Of a stretch of DNA of 64,000 bases, positions 33,242 to 42,574 are shown one piece after another. The position numbers and the translations under genes were made by a program. Under the pieces are notes generated by a model that saw only the letters and a list, made by a program, of their open reading frames with translations, did no database searches and was not told where the DNA came from. Each line of letters starts with the position of its first letter. Positions within the stretch are counted from its first letter, which is position 1. This DNA comes from Paenibacillus sp. SYP-B3998 (GTDB lineage Bacteria; Bacillota; Bacilli; Paenibacillales; NBRC-103111). The stretch spans positions 186,001-250,000 of the forward strand of contig NZ_JAAIKC010000003.1 of assembly GCF_010820665.1 (NCBI RefSeq), read 5' to 3'.

Positions 33242-35842
33242 ATGACGGTCAATCGCAAGCGAACCTTAGCTATCCTGCTCACTTTCTTACTCATTTTCAC
33301 ACTAGTACCTAGTACTGCTTTAGGAGCGGGCGCATGGGCACCAAACACAAGCTATCAAGCGGGTGATATCGTAACGTATGGAGGATCCAACTACAGTTGT
33401 TTGCAAGGGCATACATCAGTAAATGGTTGGGAACCGCCTAACGTGCCTGCGTTATGGAAACTGCAAACCGGTGGCAGCATCGATACGCAAGCACCGACAG
33501 CTCCAACGAACTTGATTGCAACAGGGTCAACGACCACGTCCATTTCGTTGTCATGGACAGCATCGACAGATAATGTGGGTGTAACAGGCTATGATGTTTA
33601 CAGGGGCGCAACTTTGGCAGGTACGGCAACTGGAACGACGTTCACAGCTAGTGGCTTAACTGCTGCTACTTCTTATTCGTTCACAGTCAAAGCGAAGGAT
33701 GCAGCAGGTAACGTATCTACGGCCAGTGCAGTTGTGACAGGAACGACTTCAACGGTGCCAGGTGACACCCAGGCGCCAACAACACCAACGAACCTTAGTG
33801 TAACGGCTACCACACCAACTTCAATCTCGTTGTCATGGACAGCATCGACTGATAACGTTGGTGTAACAGGCTATGATGTCTACAATGGCACGACACTAGC
33901 AGGAACGGCAACAGCTACAACATTTACGGCTACGGGTTTAACTGCCGGAACCGCTTACACGTTCACGGTCAAAGCAAAGGATGCTGCTGGTAACGCATCG
34001 GCAGAAAGCGCAGCTGTGACAGGAACGACTTCAACGGTGCCAGGAGACATTCAAGCGCCAACAGTACCAACGAACCTGAGTGTAACGGCAACTACATCAT
34101 CTTCGATTTCGTTGTCATGGACCGCATCAACGGATAATGTGGGTGTAACAGGCTATGATGTGTACAAAGGCACAACGTTAGCAGGTACGTCAACAGCTAC
34201 GACATTTACGGCTGCTGGCCTAACTGCTGGAACAGCGTACACGTTCACGGTCAAAGCCAAGGATGCTGCTGGAAACGTATCGGCAGCAAGCGCAGCTGTG
34301 ACAGGCACGATTCCAACGGTGCCAGGAGATAGCCAGGCGCCCACTGCGCCAACGAACTTAAGTTCTTCGGCTGTTACAATGACTTCCGTTGCGCTTTCGT
34401 GGACTGCATCTACTGACAATGTAGGGGTAACAGGCTATACGATCTATCAAGGGATGACAAGTGTGGGTACAGCTACAGGCACAATTTTTACAGTTACAGG
34501 TCTGACCGCGGACACGACGTATTCCTTCACAGTTAAAGCCAAGGATGCGGCAGGCAATATATCAGCGGCTAGCAGCGCGCTTTCTGTTAAAACAGCTGCC
34601 AACTCTGGTGGATTAACGGGTACGAAAATCGTTACTTATTATCCGGAATGGGCTGTTTATGGGCGCGGATTCAAAGTACCAAATATGGATCCAACGAAAT
34701 CCAATGTAATCAACTATGCTTTCGCCGACATTTGTTGGAATGGCAGACACGGTAACCCTGATCCAACAGGTCCTAATCCTTCAACATGGGCATGCGCCGA
34801 TGAAGTCGGCAATATCAATGTACCAAATGGTACGATCGTACAAGGCGATACATGGGCTGATACAGGCATGTCCTATCCAGGCGATACATGGGAAACGCCG
34901 ATTAAAGGAAGCTTTAATCAGCTTGTGAAATTAAAACAAGCGAATCCTAATGTGAAAACGATTATCTCCGTCGGTGGTTGGACGTGGTCGAACCGCTTCT
35001 CTGATGTCGCAGCTGATCCAACGACACGCTCAAATTTTGCGAAGTCAGCCGTTTCTTTTATTAAGAAATACCAATTTGATGGCGTTGACTTAGATTGGGA
35101 ATACCCAGTTGGCGGAGGTTTGGCTGGGAATAGCTATCGTGCTGCCGACAAACAGAACTACGTTCTACTTCTTCAAGCGGTCCGTGCCGAGCTCGATACT
35201 GCTGGAGCAGCAGATGGCAAGCACTATTATTTGACGATTGCTTCCGGTGCAGGACCGAGCTTTATTGGCAATAATGAGCTTGCTAGCTTAGCTTCCATCC
35301 TGGATTGGATCAATCTGATGAGTTACGATTTCCATGGCGGCTGGGATACGAAAGGAGCTCAGAACGCGCCTCTCTATTATGATGCGGCAGATACAACTGC
35401 TGATCCTATCAACTTCAACATTGACAAAGCGGTTACGAATTATTTGGCTGCGGGTGTACCAGCTTCCAAGATCGTACTTGGCTTGGCTTACTATGGCCGT
35501 GGATGGACAGGTTGTGCGAATGTGAATGGGGGGCAATACCAACCATGTACAGGCGTTTCACAAACAGGTACCTGGGAAAAAGGTTCTTACGATTTCTATG
35601 ATTTGCAAGCAAATTACATTAATAAAAATGGATACACGCGTTATTGGAACGCAGTAACTAAAACCCCTTATTTATACAATCCAAGCGGTGGCACTTATAT
35701 TTCATATGATGATGAGCAATCTATTCAAGCAAAAGTGGATTATATTAAATCCAAAGGATTGGGTGGCGCGATGGCATGGGAAGCTTCGGGTGACCGTAAC
35801 AAAACGCTGCAAAATATCGTAAAACAAGAATTGCTTCCTTAA
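33242..35842 (+). CDS. secreted multidomain GH18 chitinase
   Basis: An 866-residue exported chitinase. A signal peptide (about 1-29, ending in STALGAGA) leads into a type 5/12 chitin-binding module (WAPNTSYQAGDIVTYGGSNY and WEPPNVPALWKLQ, about 30-76). Four fibronectin type III domains follow (about 82-455), then the GH18 barrel (about 460-866) with FDGVDLDWEYP and catalytic Glu about 620. The order resembles Bacillus circulans ChiA1-type enzymes, with the chitin-binding module first instead of last. AAAAGAGGTTAAATTA precedes the ATG. It is a single gene controlled by the cre site. It degrades chitin outside the cell. Confidence 0.95.
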   Translation: MTVNRKRTLAILLTFLLIFTLVPSTALGAGAWAPNTSYQAGDIVTYGGSNYSCLQGHTSVNGWEPPNVPALWKLQTGGSIDTQAPTAPTNLIATGSTTTSISLSWTASTDNVGVTGYDVYRGATLAGTATGTTFTASGLTAATSYSFTVKAKDAAGNVSTASAVVTGTTSTVPGDTQAPTTPTNLSVTATTPTSISLSWTASTDNVGVTGYDVYNGTTLAGTATATTFTATGLTAGTAYTFTVKAKDAAGNASAESAAVTGTTSTVPGDIQAPTVPTNLSVTATTSSSISLSWTASTDNVGVTGYDVYKGTTLAGTSTATTFTAAGLTAGTAYTFTVKAKDAAGNVSAASAAVTGTIPTVPGDSQAPTAPTNLSSSAVTMTSVALSWTASTDNVGVTGYTIYQGMTSVGTATGTIFTVTGLTADTTYSFTVKAKDAAGNISAASSALSVKTAANSGGLTGTKIVTYYPEWAVYGRGFKVPNMDPTKSNVINYAFADICWNGRHGNPDPTGPNPSTWACADEVGNINVPNGTIVQGDTWADTGMSYPGDTWETPIKGSFNQLVKLKQANPNVKTIISVGGWTWSNRFSDVAADPTTRSNFAKSAVSFIKKYQFDGVDLDWEYPVGGGLAGNSYRAADKQNYVLLLQAVRAELDTAGAADGKHYYLTIASGAGPSFIGNNELASLASILDWINLMSYDFHGGWDTKGAQNAPLYYDAADTTADPINFNIDKAVTNYLAAGVPASKIVLGLAYYGRGWTGCANVNGGQYQPCTGVSQTGTWEKGSYDFYDLQANYINKNGYTRYWNAVTKTPYLYNPSGGTYISYDDEQSIQAKVDYIKSKGLGGAMAWEASGDRNKTLQNIVKQELLP
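33480..34610 (+). repeat. four tandem FnIII-encoding repeats with a 282-base period
   Basis: The segment TGGACAGCATC followed by GATAATGT and GTAACAGGCTATGA recurs at about 33553, 33835, 34117 and 34399. The spacing is 282 bases (94 codons) each time with no indels. Copies 2 and 3 are closest at DNA level; copy 4 has diverged most. They encode the FnIII spacers of the chitinase. Confidence 0.9.
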
Positions 35843-35852
35843 AGTCAAAGGA

Positions 35853-35890
35853 GAAGACCGTCACTCAAAAGGGGTGGCGGTCTTCTTCTT
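35853..35890 (+). terminator. terminator of the chitinase gene
   Basis: GAAGACCGTCAC pairs with GGGTGGCGGTCTTC (allowing G-U) and runs into TTCTTTG. Confidence 0.75.
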
Positions 35891-36027
35891 TGTTACGATG
35901 AAAAGGTCACATTTATCAATATGAGTGCTACTTTCGTCCATTGACTTCCTTTGTCATAATGGATTAAAGTAAACTCACATAAACCAGTACCTGCGTGGGC
36001 AGTTGGTAGGGGAGGAGAAACGTAAGC

Positions 36028-37020
36028 ATGACTATAAAAGCCTATGCTGGCACGTATCAAGGGGAATCAGCAATCTGGCTGCAAGCAGGAAGCTATGAAG
36101 CTGCAGTTTTACCGGAAATTGGCGCGAACTTAATTGCTTTCAGAGATGTTGTTAAGGCCTATCACTTCTTGCATGAACCTACGTTAGAAGAAATGGAAGC
36201 ATTTAAAGCAAGACCTGTCATTCATGGAATTCCAGTCTTATTCCCACCAAATCGGTATGAGGACGGCAAATTTCCATGGAAAGATAAAATCTATGAATTG
36301 CCCATTAACGAACCAAGGACAGGAAATCACCTGCACGGGTTTGTTCACAATATTCCATGGAGGGTAGAGAAATTCTCTGCGGATGAAACTGAGAGTCAAG
36401 TGACGCTTGCTTTGCAGGTGCGAGAAGGGCATTCAGTCTATACATACTTACCGCATGACTTTACAATCCGTCTTACCTATACATTAGACGCTAGCGGTTT
36501 GCACCAACGCATTCGTGTACATAATGAAGGCAAAGATTCAATGCCATGCTTATTGGCTTTCCATACATCCATTAACGCACCATTTGCACCAAACAGCCAA
36601 GCCTCTGATTATTCTTTCAAAATGACCATTGGGCATCGTTGGGAAATGAATGAGAGAATGCTGCCGACAGGTGAATTTCAGTCTTTGTCAGAAAATGAAG
36701 AAAAGATAAAAGTTGGCGGAATATCGCCGTTTTTTGAATCGTTGGACAACCATTACACGGTATCTCCTCAAAATGGACGTAATTATATGGAGTTGACGGA
36801 TTCACGAGCAGGTGTAAAACTAGTGTATGATGTAGGAACTTCCTATAAACAATGGATGATCTGGAATAACGGGGCAACCGAAGGGTTCTTTTGTCCAGAA
36901 CCGCAAATGAATCTGGTTAATGCGCCTAACGTTGATTTGCCAGCTGACCAAATTGGCTTGGTGTCTTTGGAGCCAGGAGAGATTTGGGAAGAAACGGGGC
37001 GCCTATACTGTATTGGATAA
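36028..37020 (+). CDS. aldose 1-epimerase family protein
   Basis: A 330-residue beta-sandwich mutarotase-like protein. It has LPEIGANLIAFRDV near residue 30, the loop IPVLFPPNRYEDGKF (about 70-84), the catalytic-type His in NHLHGFVHNIPW (about 98-109), and WMIWNNGATEGFFCPEPQMN near 283 with the general-base Glu. It interconverts sugar anomers, or glucose-6-phosphate anomers. GGGGAGGAGAAACGTAAGC precedes the ATG. It follows the chitinase but has its own transcript. Confidence 0.9.
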   Translation: MTIKAYAGTYQGESAIWLQAGSYEAAVLPEIGANLIAFRDVVKAYHFLHEPTLEEMEAFKARPVIHGIPVLFPPNRYEDGKFPWKDKIYELPINEPRTGNHLHGFVHNIPWRVEKFSADETESQVTLALQVREGHSVYTYLPHDFTIRLTYTLDASGLHQRIRVHNEGKDSMPCLLAFHTSINAPFAPNSQASDYSFKMTIGHRWEMNERMLPTGEFQSLSENEEKIKVGGISPFFESLDNHYTVSPQNGRNYMELTDSRAGVKLVYDVGTSYKQWMIWNNGATEGFFCPEPQMNLVNAPNVDLPADQIGLVSLEPGEIWEETGRLYCIG

Positions 37021-37125
37021 ATGAAATGGAAAATGAATATCCCATGTGATGCTTGGGGAGAATTTAATGTGGTTCTCTTTGAAGCTCAGAGGGGTTTCTC
37101 AATGGGTGAGATAGGAGAATAGGCA

Positions 37126-37281
37126 ATGAACAATGAGGAACTTAGGAAAGAAATCGAGCGGCTTACGGAAGAAAATGTGAAGTTGAAGCAAGAAATTGCT
37201 AAGCTGCGCAGTGTTAAGCGACCTGCTGTCAGCTCCATGGATACGATGTCAACGAAGCTAAAGGAAGCGCTGCGCGAATAA
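37126..37281 (+). CDS. 51-residue coiled-coil protein
   Basis: A small ORF found by eye: MNNEELRKEIERLTEENVKL is the start of a strongly heptad-like charged helix covering residues 2-28, then a short Ser/Thr linker and a second helix. ATAGGAGAATAGGCA precedes the ATG. Size and pattern suggest a dimeric coiled coil. Family unknown; it could associate with a larger partner. It precedes the ASCH gene by 64 bases. Confidence 0.65.
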   Translation: MNNEELRKEIERLTEENVKLKQEIAKLRSVKRPAVSSMDTMSTKLKEALRE

Positions 37282-37345
37282 CCGTTTAATCGACATTGTA
37301 GCGTCCATACGATATAATGTTGAAATGGCAAAAGGAGGGATAGCA

Positions 37346-37678
37346 ATGAACGAAACCTTACCACCAAAAACGTGTTCAATCGATCGTTTGGTCACAAAAG
37401 AAGCCGAAGTCGAAAAAGTGCTTGCTGGCGAAAAAACAGCATGTAGACGCAATGGGCGTTACGCGGATATCGGAGAATCGATGGAACTTAAAGGCAAATC
37501 TTTTACAGTAACGAAAGTGTATCAACAATCTTTGGGCGACTTGACCGTACTGGATGCGAAAGCAGAAGGACATGAAACGGTTGAGGAATACAAAGATAGT
37601 ATCCTATCCATTCACCCAGGTATGCCTTGGCTGCCGCAAATGAAAGTATGGGTACACGAATTCGAGCTCGCTGAATAG
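37346..37678 (+). CDS. ASCH domain protein
   Basis: A 110-residue single-domain ASCH (PUA-like) protein: KVLAGEKTACRRNGRYADIG, then EGHETVEEYKDSILSIHPG, then WVHEFEL. The GxKxxxxR-like motif is present as GEKTACRR. ASCH proteins bind RNA and some are nucleosidases. AAAAGGAGGGATAGCA precedes the ATG at 37346; the in-frame ATG at 37325 is upstream of that site. Function here unknown. Confidence 0.82.
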   Translation: MNETLPPKTCSIDRLVTKEAEVEKVLAGEKTACRRNGRYADIGESMELKGKSFTVTKVYQQSLGDLTVLDAKAEGHETVEEYKDSILSIHPGMPWLPQMKVWVHEFELAE

Positions 37679-37748
37679 TTAATGGCAAGTAACAGTGTAG
37701 GTCTGCGGATCTGCACTGTTTTATTGATTCCACTACCCTAAAGAATGG

Positions 37749-38195
37749 ATGATGGTGTTGTCTTGGTATGTTGTTCTGTTGTATCTTCACATTTTTAGTG
37801 TCGTTCTGAGTATTGGTCCTTATTTTATTTTGTTCCCTTTATTACATCAAATAAAATCGGCGGAATTCGACAGGCTCCCTGCATATTTGGAACCTTTTCG
37901 AATAACAGTTCGGATAACGAAGCATGCCGGTCATGTGCTTGTGGCAACGGGCATCATTTTGACTTGGATTACGTCGTGGACGTGGGATACGTCGTGGATC
38001 ATTATTACCGTGTTAATTATGGTTGCATCCTTGTACTTCATTGCCCGTGCGTTTTCTCCACTACTCAGACAACTGAAAGCCCCGCATGAAAATCGTGCAC
38101 TACTTGTAAGCAAGCTTCGTAGAGCATTGATCGGGTATGTACTCATTACGTTGTCAATGATGTGGTTCATGGTGGCAAAGCCAACCCTGTGGTAA
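37749..38195 (+). CDS. DUF2269-like integral membrane protein
   Basis: A 148-residue protein with four predicted helices (about 5-27, 55-75, 82-100, 122-143). The opening LYLHIFSVVLSIGPYFILFP and TKHAGHVLVATGI suit DUF2269, a family of unknown role with a conserved His in helix 1. No clear ribosome binding site precedes the ATGATG start (only GAATGG). A single gene, followed by the Fur-controlled promoter. Confidence 0.75.
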   Translation: MMVLSWYVVLLYLHIFSVVLSIGPYFILFPLLHQIKSAEFDRLPAYLEPFRITVRITKHAGHVLVATGIILTWITSWTWDTSWIIITVLIMVASLYFIARAFSPLLRQLKAPHENRALLVSKLRRALIGYVLITLSMMWFMVAKPTLW

Positions 38196-38218
38196 AGAAA
38201 ACAATTATGCGGTTTCCG

Positions 38219-38265
38219 TTGACATAGGGTAGTATCTCCCCTATAATGAGAATGATTATCATTTT
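38219..38265 (+). promoter_or_regulatory. consensus sigma-A promoter with Fur box
   Basis: TTGACA (38219-38224), a 17-base spacer and TATAAT (38242-38247) are a perfect promoter. TGAGAATGATTATCATTTT begins at the last base of the -10 and covers the start site; it is a strong Fur box. A half-similar AATAATTATTCTCA follows near 38269. Iron-replete Fur would silence the ATPase gene. Confidence 0.9.
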
Positions 38266-38310
38266 AACAATAATTATTCTCACTTTGTTAATGAATAGGG
38301 GAATGGACAT

Positions 38311-39108
38311 ATGGAAAAAAAGGATCGTTTATTTACACAGCAATTGGATATCGCCTATGATGATCGAATGATCGTTGAGGGCTTGAATGTGTCCATCCCT
38401 TCTGGGCAAATTACCGCACTTGTAGGAGCGAATGGTTCAGGTAAATCAACGATTTTGAAAACATTAGCACGGATTCTAAAGCCTAAAAACGGCAGCGTAT
38501 TGCTTGATGGGGAATCTATACATAAAAAATCGACAAAAGAAGTGGCAAAGCAGCTTGCTATTTTGCCGCAGAATCCAGTTGCTCCTGAGGGGTTGACTGT
38601 TACCGAGCTTGTCGGTTACGGCCGTTACCCTCACCAAAAAGGATTCGGTTCTTTGACCGAGGAAGATCGGAACATCATCCGTGACGTGATTGAAGTTACC
38701 GGTATGAGCGAGTTCGCAGATCGTCCGGTAGATCAATTGTCCGGGGGGCAACGCCAACGGGCATGGATCGCGATGGCGCTTGCGCAGCAAACCGACATTG
38801 TTCTGCTCGATGAGCCAACAACGTTCCTCGACATGGCACATCAACTTGAAGTTCTGAAGCTGCTTGAGAAGCTGAGGGAGCAAGAAGGCCGAACCATTAT
38901 CATGGTCGTCCATGATTTGAACCATGCGACGCGCTACGCTCAGCATGTGGTGGCGATTAAGAATGGTAAAGTCGTGAGTGAAGGGGCGCCTAACGATGTT
39001 GTGACGCCAGACGTGCTGCGCGAAGTATTCGGCATCGAAGCTGACATTGTTGAAGATCCTCGTACGGGTACTCCACTCTGCTTGCCTTACGAATTAGCAC
39101 TGGTATAA
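38311..39108 (+). CDS. Fe-siderophore ABC transporter ATPase (FecE/YusV-like), orphan
   Basis: A 265-residue ATPase of the FecE/FepC/FhuC branch: Walker [10 protein letters not shown] (about 37-45), Q-loop [11 protein letters not shown] (about 87), signature [10 protein letters not shown] (about 144), Walker [21 protein letters not shown] (about 166) and H-loop VHDLNHA. AATAGGGGAATGGACAT precedes the ATG. No binding protein or permease is adjacent, which fits a shared ATPase such as B. subtilis YusV, serving several siderophore importers. Control by the Fur promoter agrees with iron uptake. Confidence 0.92.
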   Translation: MEKKDRLFTQQLDIAYDDRMIVEGLNVSIPSGQITALVGANGSGKSTILKTLARILKPKNGSVLLDGESIHKKSTKEVAKQLAILPQNPVAPEGLTVTELVGYGRYPHQKGFGSLTEEDRNIIRDVIEVTGMSEFADRPVDQLSGGQRQRAWIAMALAQQTDIVLLDEPTTFLDMAHQLEVLKLLEKLREQEGRTIIMVVHDLNHATRYAQHVVAIKNGKVVSEGAPNDVVTPDVLREVFGIEADIVEDPRTGTPLCLPYELALV

Positions 39109-39118
39109 TAGATCGGGT

Positions 39119-39149
39119 GAAGACAGCTGAGCGTAGGCTGTCTTTTTTG
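39119..39149 (+). terminator. Rho-independent terminator
   Basis: AAGACAGC and GCTGTCTT arms run into TTTTTTGT, directly after the siderophore ATPase gene. Confidence 0.85.
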
Positions 39150-39254
39150 TGCTTCGAAACTTCTGAGTGTCAGGCGGGTACAAGATATGGTCGTATTTTC
39201 AGCAGGTTTAAGGGCTAGTATGAACAAATTACTTGAAGAACAATAGGAGTAGAG

Positions 39255-39794
39255 ATGACTGACACTTTGATTACATACAATATATGTTTTATGACGCGAG
39301 GCAGCCACATCTTGCTGCTCAACAGAGAAAAGCCAAGCTGGATGGGCTGCTGGAATGGTATCGGGGGCAAAGTTGAACAAGGGGAACTTCCCAGAGCTTC
39401 GATGATACGTGAAATTGCCGAGGAAACGGGTATAGCAGACTATGTGTTAACATTCAAAGGATTAGTGACCTGGATCGTGGATGGCGCTAGTTTCGGCGGT
39501 ATGTATTTATATGTGGCTGAGGTGCCTAATGCTGTACACTATGAAACACCCATTCGAAGTGATGAAGGGATTCTGGATTGGAAGCATCTCGATTGGATTA
39601 CACATGCGCAGAACCTGGGCATTGCCACGAATATCCCAACATGTTTACCTTACGCGTTAGGAGACTCCGCTTGTTATGACCATCATTGCCAGTATGAACA
39701 AGGTCAACTGGTGGACATTAATTCGCTTCTTGTTGAAGCAAGAATAGAACTAGACGAAGCTTACCGAAAGCGTTATTTATCCAAGTATATTTAA
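39255..39794 (+). CDS. Nudix hydrolase, probable 8-oxo-dGTP diphosphatase
   Basis: A 179-residue Nudix protein with box GKVEQGELPRASMIREIAEE (about 38-57), followed by TGI. The preceding SWMGCWNGIGG segment is typical of MutT-like enzymes that clean oxidised nucleotides. CAATAGGAGTAGAG precedes the ATG. A C-terminal helical tail of about 40 residues includes CYDHHCQYEQGQL. The 3' end overlaps the converging methyltransferase by 4 bases, with no terminator between them. Confidence 0.88.
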   Translation: MTDTLITYNICFMTRGSHILLLNREKPSWMGCWNGIGGKVEQGELPRASMIREIAEETGIADYVLTFKGLVTWIVDGASFGGMYLYVAEVPNAVHYETPIRSDEGILDWKHLDWITHAQNLGIATNIPTCLPYALGDSACYDHHCQYEQGQLVDINSLLVEARIELDEAYRKRYLSKYI

Positions 39795-40483
39795 ATTTTT
39801 CTGGCGTGCATAACGACAAAGTTGTAGTACTTGTAGACACAATCAACATCGGTGAAACCTGCTTCTTGCAGCCAACGCAGCTGTTGATCAAGCGTCGCCA
39901 TTTTATCCAATTTGGTTCGTTCATAGGCAGCTTTCAGTGCTTCGGGATCAAGAGCTGTTTTTTTGATTTTCGTTTCCCAATCAGAGCGGTTCAGGCTTTG
40001 GAGAAAGGGACTGTCCCCTAGCACTTGATCTGCGTTAACGAATACGCCACCTGGTTTCAATAACGAGAAAATCCGCTTGTAAAGCGCATGTTTCTCATCG
40101 TCCTCCAAATGGTGAATGGAGAGAGAAGAGATGATACAATCGTAAGCTTCAGGATACTCATATTGACAGTAGTCCCCGGTAATATAAGTGATATTGGGTG
40201 CGAAGGAGTCCAGACGCTGCTTCGCGATATCCAGCATAGCTCCAGAGAGATCAATTAAGGTAAGCTTAGCGCTGGCATAGTTAGCTAGAATGAAGCTGGA
40301 GAAGAGCCCTGTGCCCGCTCCTAGATCAAGGATATTTGGTATTTCTGCGGTCGTCTGAACAAGGGAAGATGCGATTTGATACAAATCATCAAAACAAGGG
40401 ATAAGCATTTTTCGTTGGGTGTCATATTTGCTTGCAATTTCATCAAACTGTGTATTAATTGGATTGCAGTAGTCTTGAGCCAT
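39791..40483 (-). CDS. class I SAM-dependent methyltransferase
   Basis: A 230-residue Rossmann-fold methyltransferase: motif I NILDLGAGTGLFSSF (about 49-63), acidic loop LTLIDLSGAML (about 75), motif IV-like YDCIISSLSIHHLED and post-motif LLKPGGVFVNADQV (about 143-156). The FDEIASKYDTQRKML opening occurs in enzymes of the UbiE/TehB type. Substrate unknown. The ATG at 40483 has GAAGCAGC before it, a weak site. It converges on the Nudix gene. Confidence 0.88.
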   Translation of the reverse strand: MAQDYCNPINTQFDEIASKYDTQRKMLIPCFDDLYQIASSLVQTTAEIPNILDLGAGTGLFSSFILANYASAKLTLIDLSGAMLDIAKQRLDSFAPNITYITGDYCQYEYPEAYDCIISSLSIHHLEDDEKHALYKRIFSLLKPGGVFVNADQVLGDSPFLQSLNRSDWETKIKKTALDPEALKAAYERTKLDKMATLDQQLRWLQEAGFTDVDCVYKYYNFVVMHARKI

Positions 40484-40641
40484 TGCTGCTTCACTCCGTT
40501 CAAGTAGGATTAAGGACTTGAAGTGATCTTAGCGGAAATAGTAGGAAAAAACTAATATATAGAACCAATGATTCTTATAGGTAAAAGCTATGAAATAGTG
40601 TTTGCTTATAAAATATATTTACTTTGAAGGGTGATCCTACA

Positions 40642-41364
40642 ATGTTTTTACATGAAATCACAAAATTATCGGAGCTCATAACGAATGAGAAACAGTACCC
40701 TTTTCACATTCCTTCGATTAAGCATTTGGACCGATTAAGTCTGAAAAAGCGGGTCACTTTTTTCGTAGGTGAGAATGGCTCTGGAAAGTCAACGTTGCTG
40801 GAGGCGATTGCATACCAATGTGGCTTTCATACCGGCGGGGGAAGTCGTAATAACAGCTATGAGCTCAACGCATCCGAAGCTCGATTGGGCAATTACTTAC
40901 GATTATCGTGGAAGCCTAAGGTTAGCGGCGGTTTCTTCTTAAGGGCAGAGTCATTCTACCAATTCGCGTCCCATATTGATGAAATTGCGAAGGAAGACCC
41001 AGGTATTTATCAATATTATGGAGGCAAATCGCTTCATGAGCAGTCTCATGGCGAATCGTTTTTTTCCTTGTTCCAGAATCGATTCGGCCGTCCGGGCATC
41101 TATTTACTAGATGAGCCGGAGGCCGCATTATCTCCGATGAGGCAGCTTGCTTTCCTGAGCTTGATTCATGAGCTTCAGAAGAGTGCACAGCTGATTATTG
41201 CGACGCATTCCCCAATATTACTTGGGTACCCGGATGCGGATATCTATAATTTTGATCGTCATCCAATCGAACCCATCCGTTTCGAAGATACGGATCACTA
41301 TCAAATTACGCGTAGATTTATGGAAAACCGCCAGCTATTCCTCAAAGAATTAATGGCTGATTGA
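40642..41364 (+). CDS. AAA family ATPase (COG3910-like)
   Basis: A 240-residue single-domain ABC-type ATPase. Walker A GENGSGKST (about 42-50), a signature-like LHEQSHGESFFSLF (about 137-150), Walker B GIYLLDEPEAALSP (about 158-171) and the switch THSP (about 191). It has no membrane domain, and resembles predicted ATPases that occur alone in bacteria with unknown client. GAAGGGTGATCCTACA precedes the ATG at 40642; a TTG start at 40624 is unlikely. It stands alone. Confidence 0.85.
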   Translation: MFLHEITKLSELITNEKQYPFHIPSIKHLDRLSLKKRVTFFVGENGSGKSTLLEAIAYQCGFHTGGGSRNNSYELNASEARLGNYLRLSWKPKVSGGFFLRAESFYQFASHIDEIAKEDPGIYQYYGGKSLHEQSHGESFFSLFQNRFGRPGIYLLDEPEAALSPMRQLAFLSLIHELQKSAQLIIATHSPILLGYPDADIYNFDRHPIEPIRFEDTDHYQITRRFMENRQLFLKELMAD

Positions 41365-41372
41365 GCGTCCAG

Positions 41373-41798
41373 TTACAATCTGGTTTTTCTAATGACATGG
41401 TTAATGACCTCGGAGAATACAAGCCCAATCGCGATGGCTCCTGACAGCATAAACGCTTTGGCAGCAAGTTGAACGGCCAAATCATAATGATTTTCGACTA
41501 CATTTCTCATTGCATCGTAGGCTAAGCCACCTGGGACTAGCGGAATGATGCCAGAGACACTGAATACGATGATGGGCGTTTTATAAACCTTTGCAAATAT
41601 TTGACTCATGACGGTTACGAAAAAGGAAGCGACCAGAGTCGCCATAATAGGATTGACTGCAAGATTAAGAAAGGAAATATACAAGAACCATCCGAGCATA
41701 CCAACAAAACCGCATTGGAAGAGTGTCCCTCTCGGAACATTAAAGAGAATGGCAAAAGCGGCGGAAGCAATGAAACTCATGAGAAGTTGTTCAATCAT
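41373..41798 (-). CDS. threonine/serine exporter ThrE family, small subunit (DUF3815/YjjB)
   Basis: A 141-residue membrane protein with four to five helices, matching the C-terminal half of ThrE: GMLGWFLYISFL, IMATLVASFFVTVMSQIFAK and VSGIIPLVPGGLAYDAMRNV. The LVPG motif is characteristic. Its start overlaps the stop of the larger subunit by 4 bases (ATGA), so the two halves are made together and probably form one exporter for threonine, serine or other small metabolites. Confidence 0.88.
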   Translation of the reverse strand: MIEQLLMSFIASAAFAILFNVPRGTLFQCGFVGMLGWFLYISFLNLAVNPIMATLVASFFVTVMSQIFAKVYKTPIIVFSVSGIIPLVPGGLAYDAMRNVVENHYDLAVQLAAKAFMLSGAIAIGLVFSEVINHVIRKTRL

Positions 41799-42574
41799 CC
41801 TAGGATTCCCTCCCCTGTGTAGAAGGATAGAACGAAAGCAATGCCAGCCCCAATAGCAAAAGCCGTTAAAAATGCTTCGGCCCCTTTGGAAAGTCCGGAT
41901 ACGAAATGACCTGCCATTAAGTCTCTTACCGCATTTGTAATGAGAAGTCCTGGCACGAGAGGCATGACGGAACCAATAATGATTGTATCCAAATCATGGC
42001 CTAGCCCGATTTTCAAAAAAAGAAAGGCCATAGTTCCTATTAATAGAGAGGCTAGAAACTCGGCGAAAAACTTAATAGGCACTAAGCGATGGAAGTAAAT
42101 GAGAAAAGACAGGCCCACACCGCCAGCTAAAAAAGCGGGAATAAAGTCATTCCAGGAGCCGTTAAACATGATTAAAAAGCATCCGCTAGCTAGAGCCGCC
42201 GCAAAGATTTTAACCCAAATGGGGTACCCAGGGCTCGCTGCATCAATTTGCCCAAGCAATTGATAAGCTTCCGAGACCGTAAGCTCGCCTTGGCTGATTC
42301 GTCTAGATACGGCGTTGACGACAGTCACTTTACGTAAATCTGTTGAACGTTCGGATATTCGAATTAATCGCGTCGTTTGCTCGGGTCCATCAATGGAAAA
42401 TATGATCCCCGTTGGGGTTACAAAGCTGTGTGCATTGGGAATGCCGAATGCATGAGCTACACGTGTCATCGTATCTTCAACGCGGTAGGTTTCCCCGCCA
42501 TTTTCCAGCATGATTTTTCCAGCTAATAAACAAACTTGCGCTATTTCATAGGTTGAACTGGATGGATGATCCAT
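41795..42574 (-). CDS. threonine/serine exporter ThrE family, large subunit (DUF1212/YjjP)
   Basis: A 259-residue protein with a soluble N-terminal half (about 1-115: LLAGKIMLENGGETYRVEDT, SFVTPTGI and STDLRKVTVVNAVSRRI) and five helices in the second half (VMPLVPGLLITNAVRDLM, about 205). This is the ThrE N-terminal half. TAGGAGATCATGCGA precedes the ATG at 42574; the ATG at 42580 is too close to the site. It forms a pair with the overlapping small subunit. Confidence 0.88.
   Translation of the reverse strand: MDHPSSSTYEIAQVCLLAGKIMLENGGETYRVEDTMTRVAHAFGIPNAHSFVTPTGIIFSIDGPEQTTRLIRISERSTDLRKVTVVNAVSRRISQGELTVSEAYQLLGQIDAASPGYPIWVKIFAAALASGCFLIMFNGSWNDFIPAFLAGGVGLSFLIYFHRLVPIKFFAEFLASLLIGTMAFLFLKIGLGHDLDTIIIGSVMPLVPGLLITNAVRDLMAGHFVSGLSKGAEAFLTAFAIGAGIAFVLSFYTGEGILG

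Noticed and set aside
33480..34610. CRISPR-like or satellite repeat
   Set aside because: The period is 282 bases in frame and encodes FnIII domains.
37068..37115. 15-codon ORF with a GGGGAG before its ATG, as a leader peptide
   Set aside because: Too short to judge, with no attenuator structure or regulatory codons.
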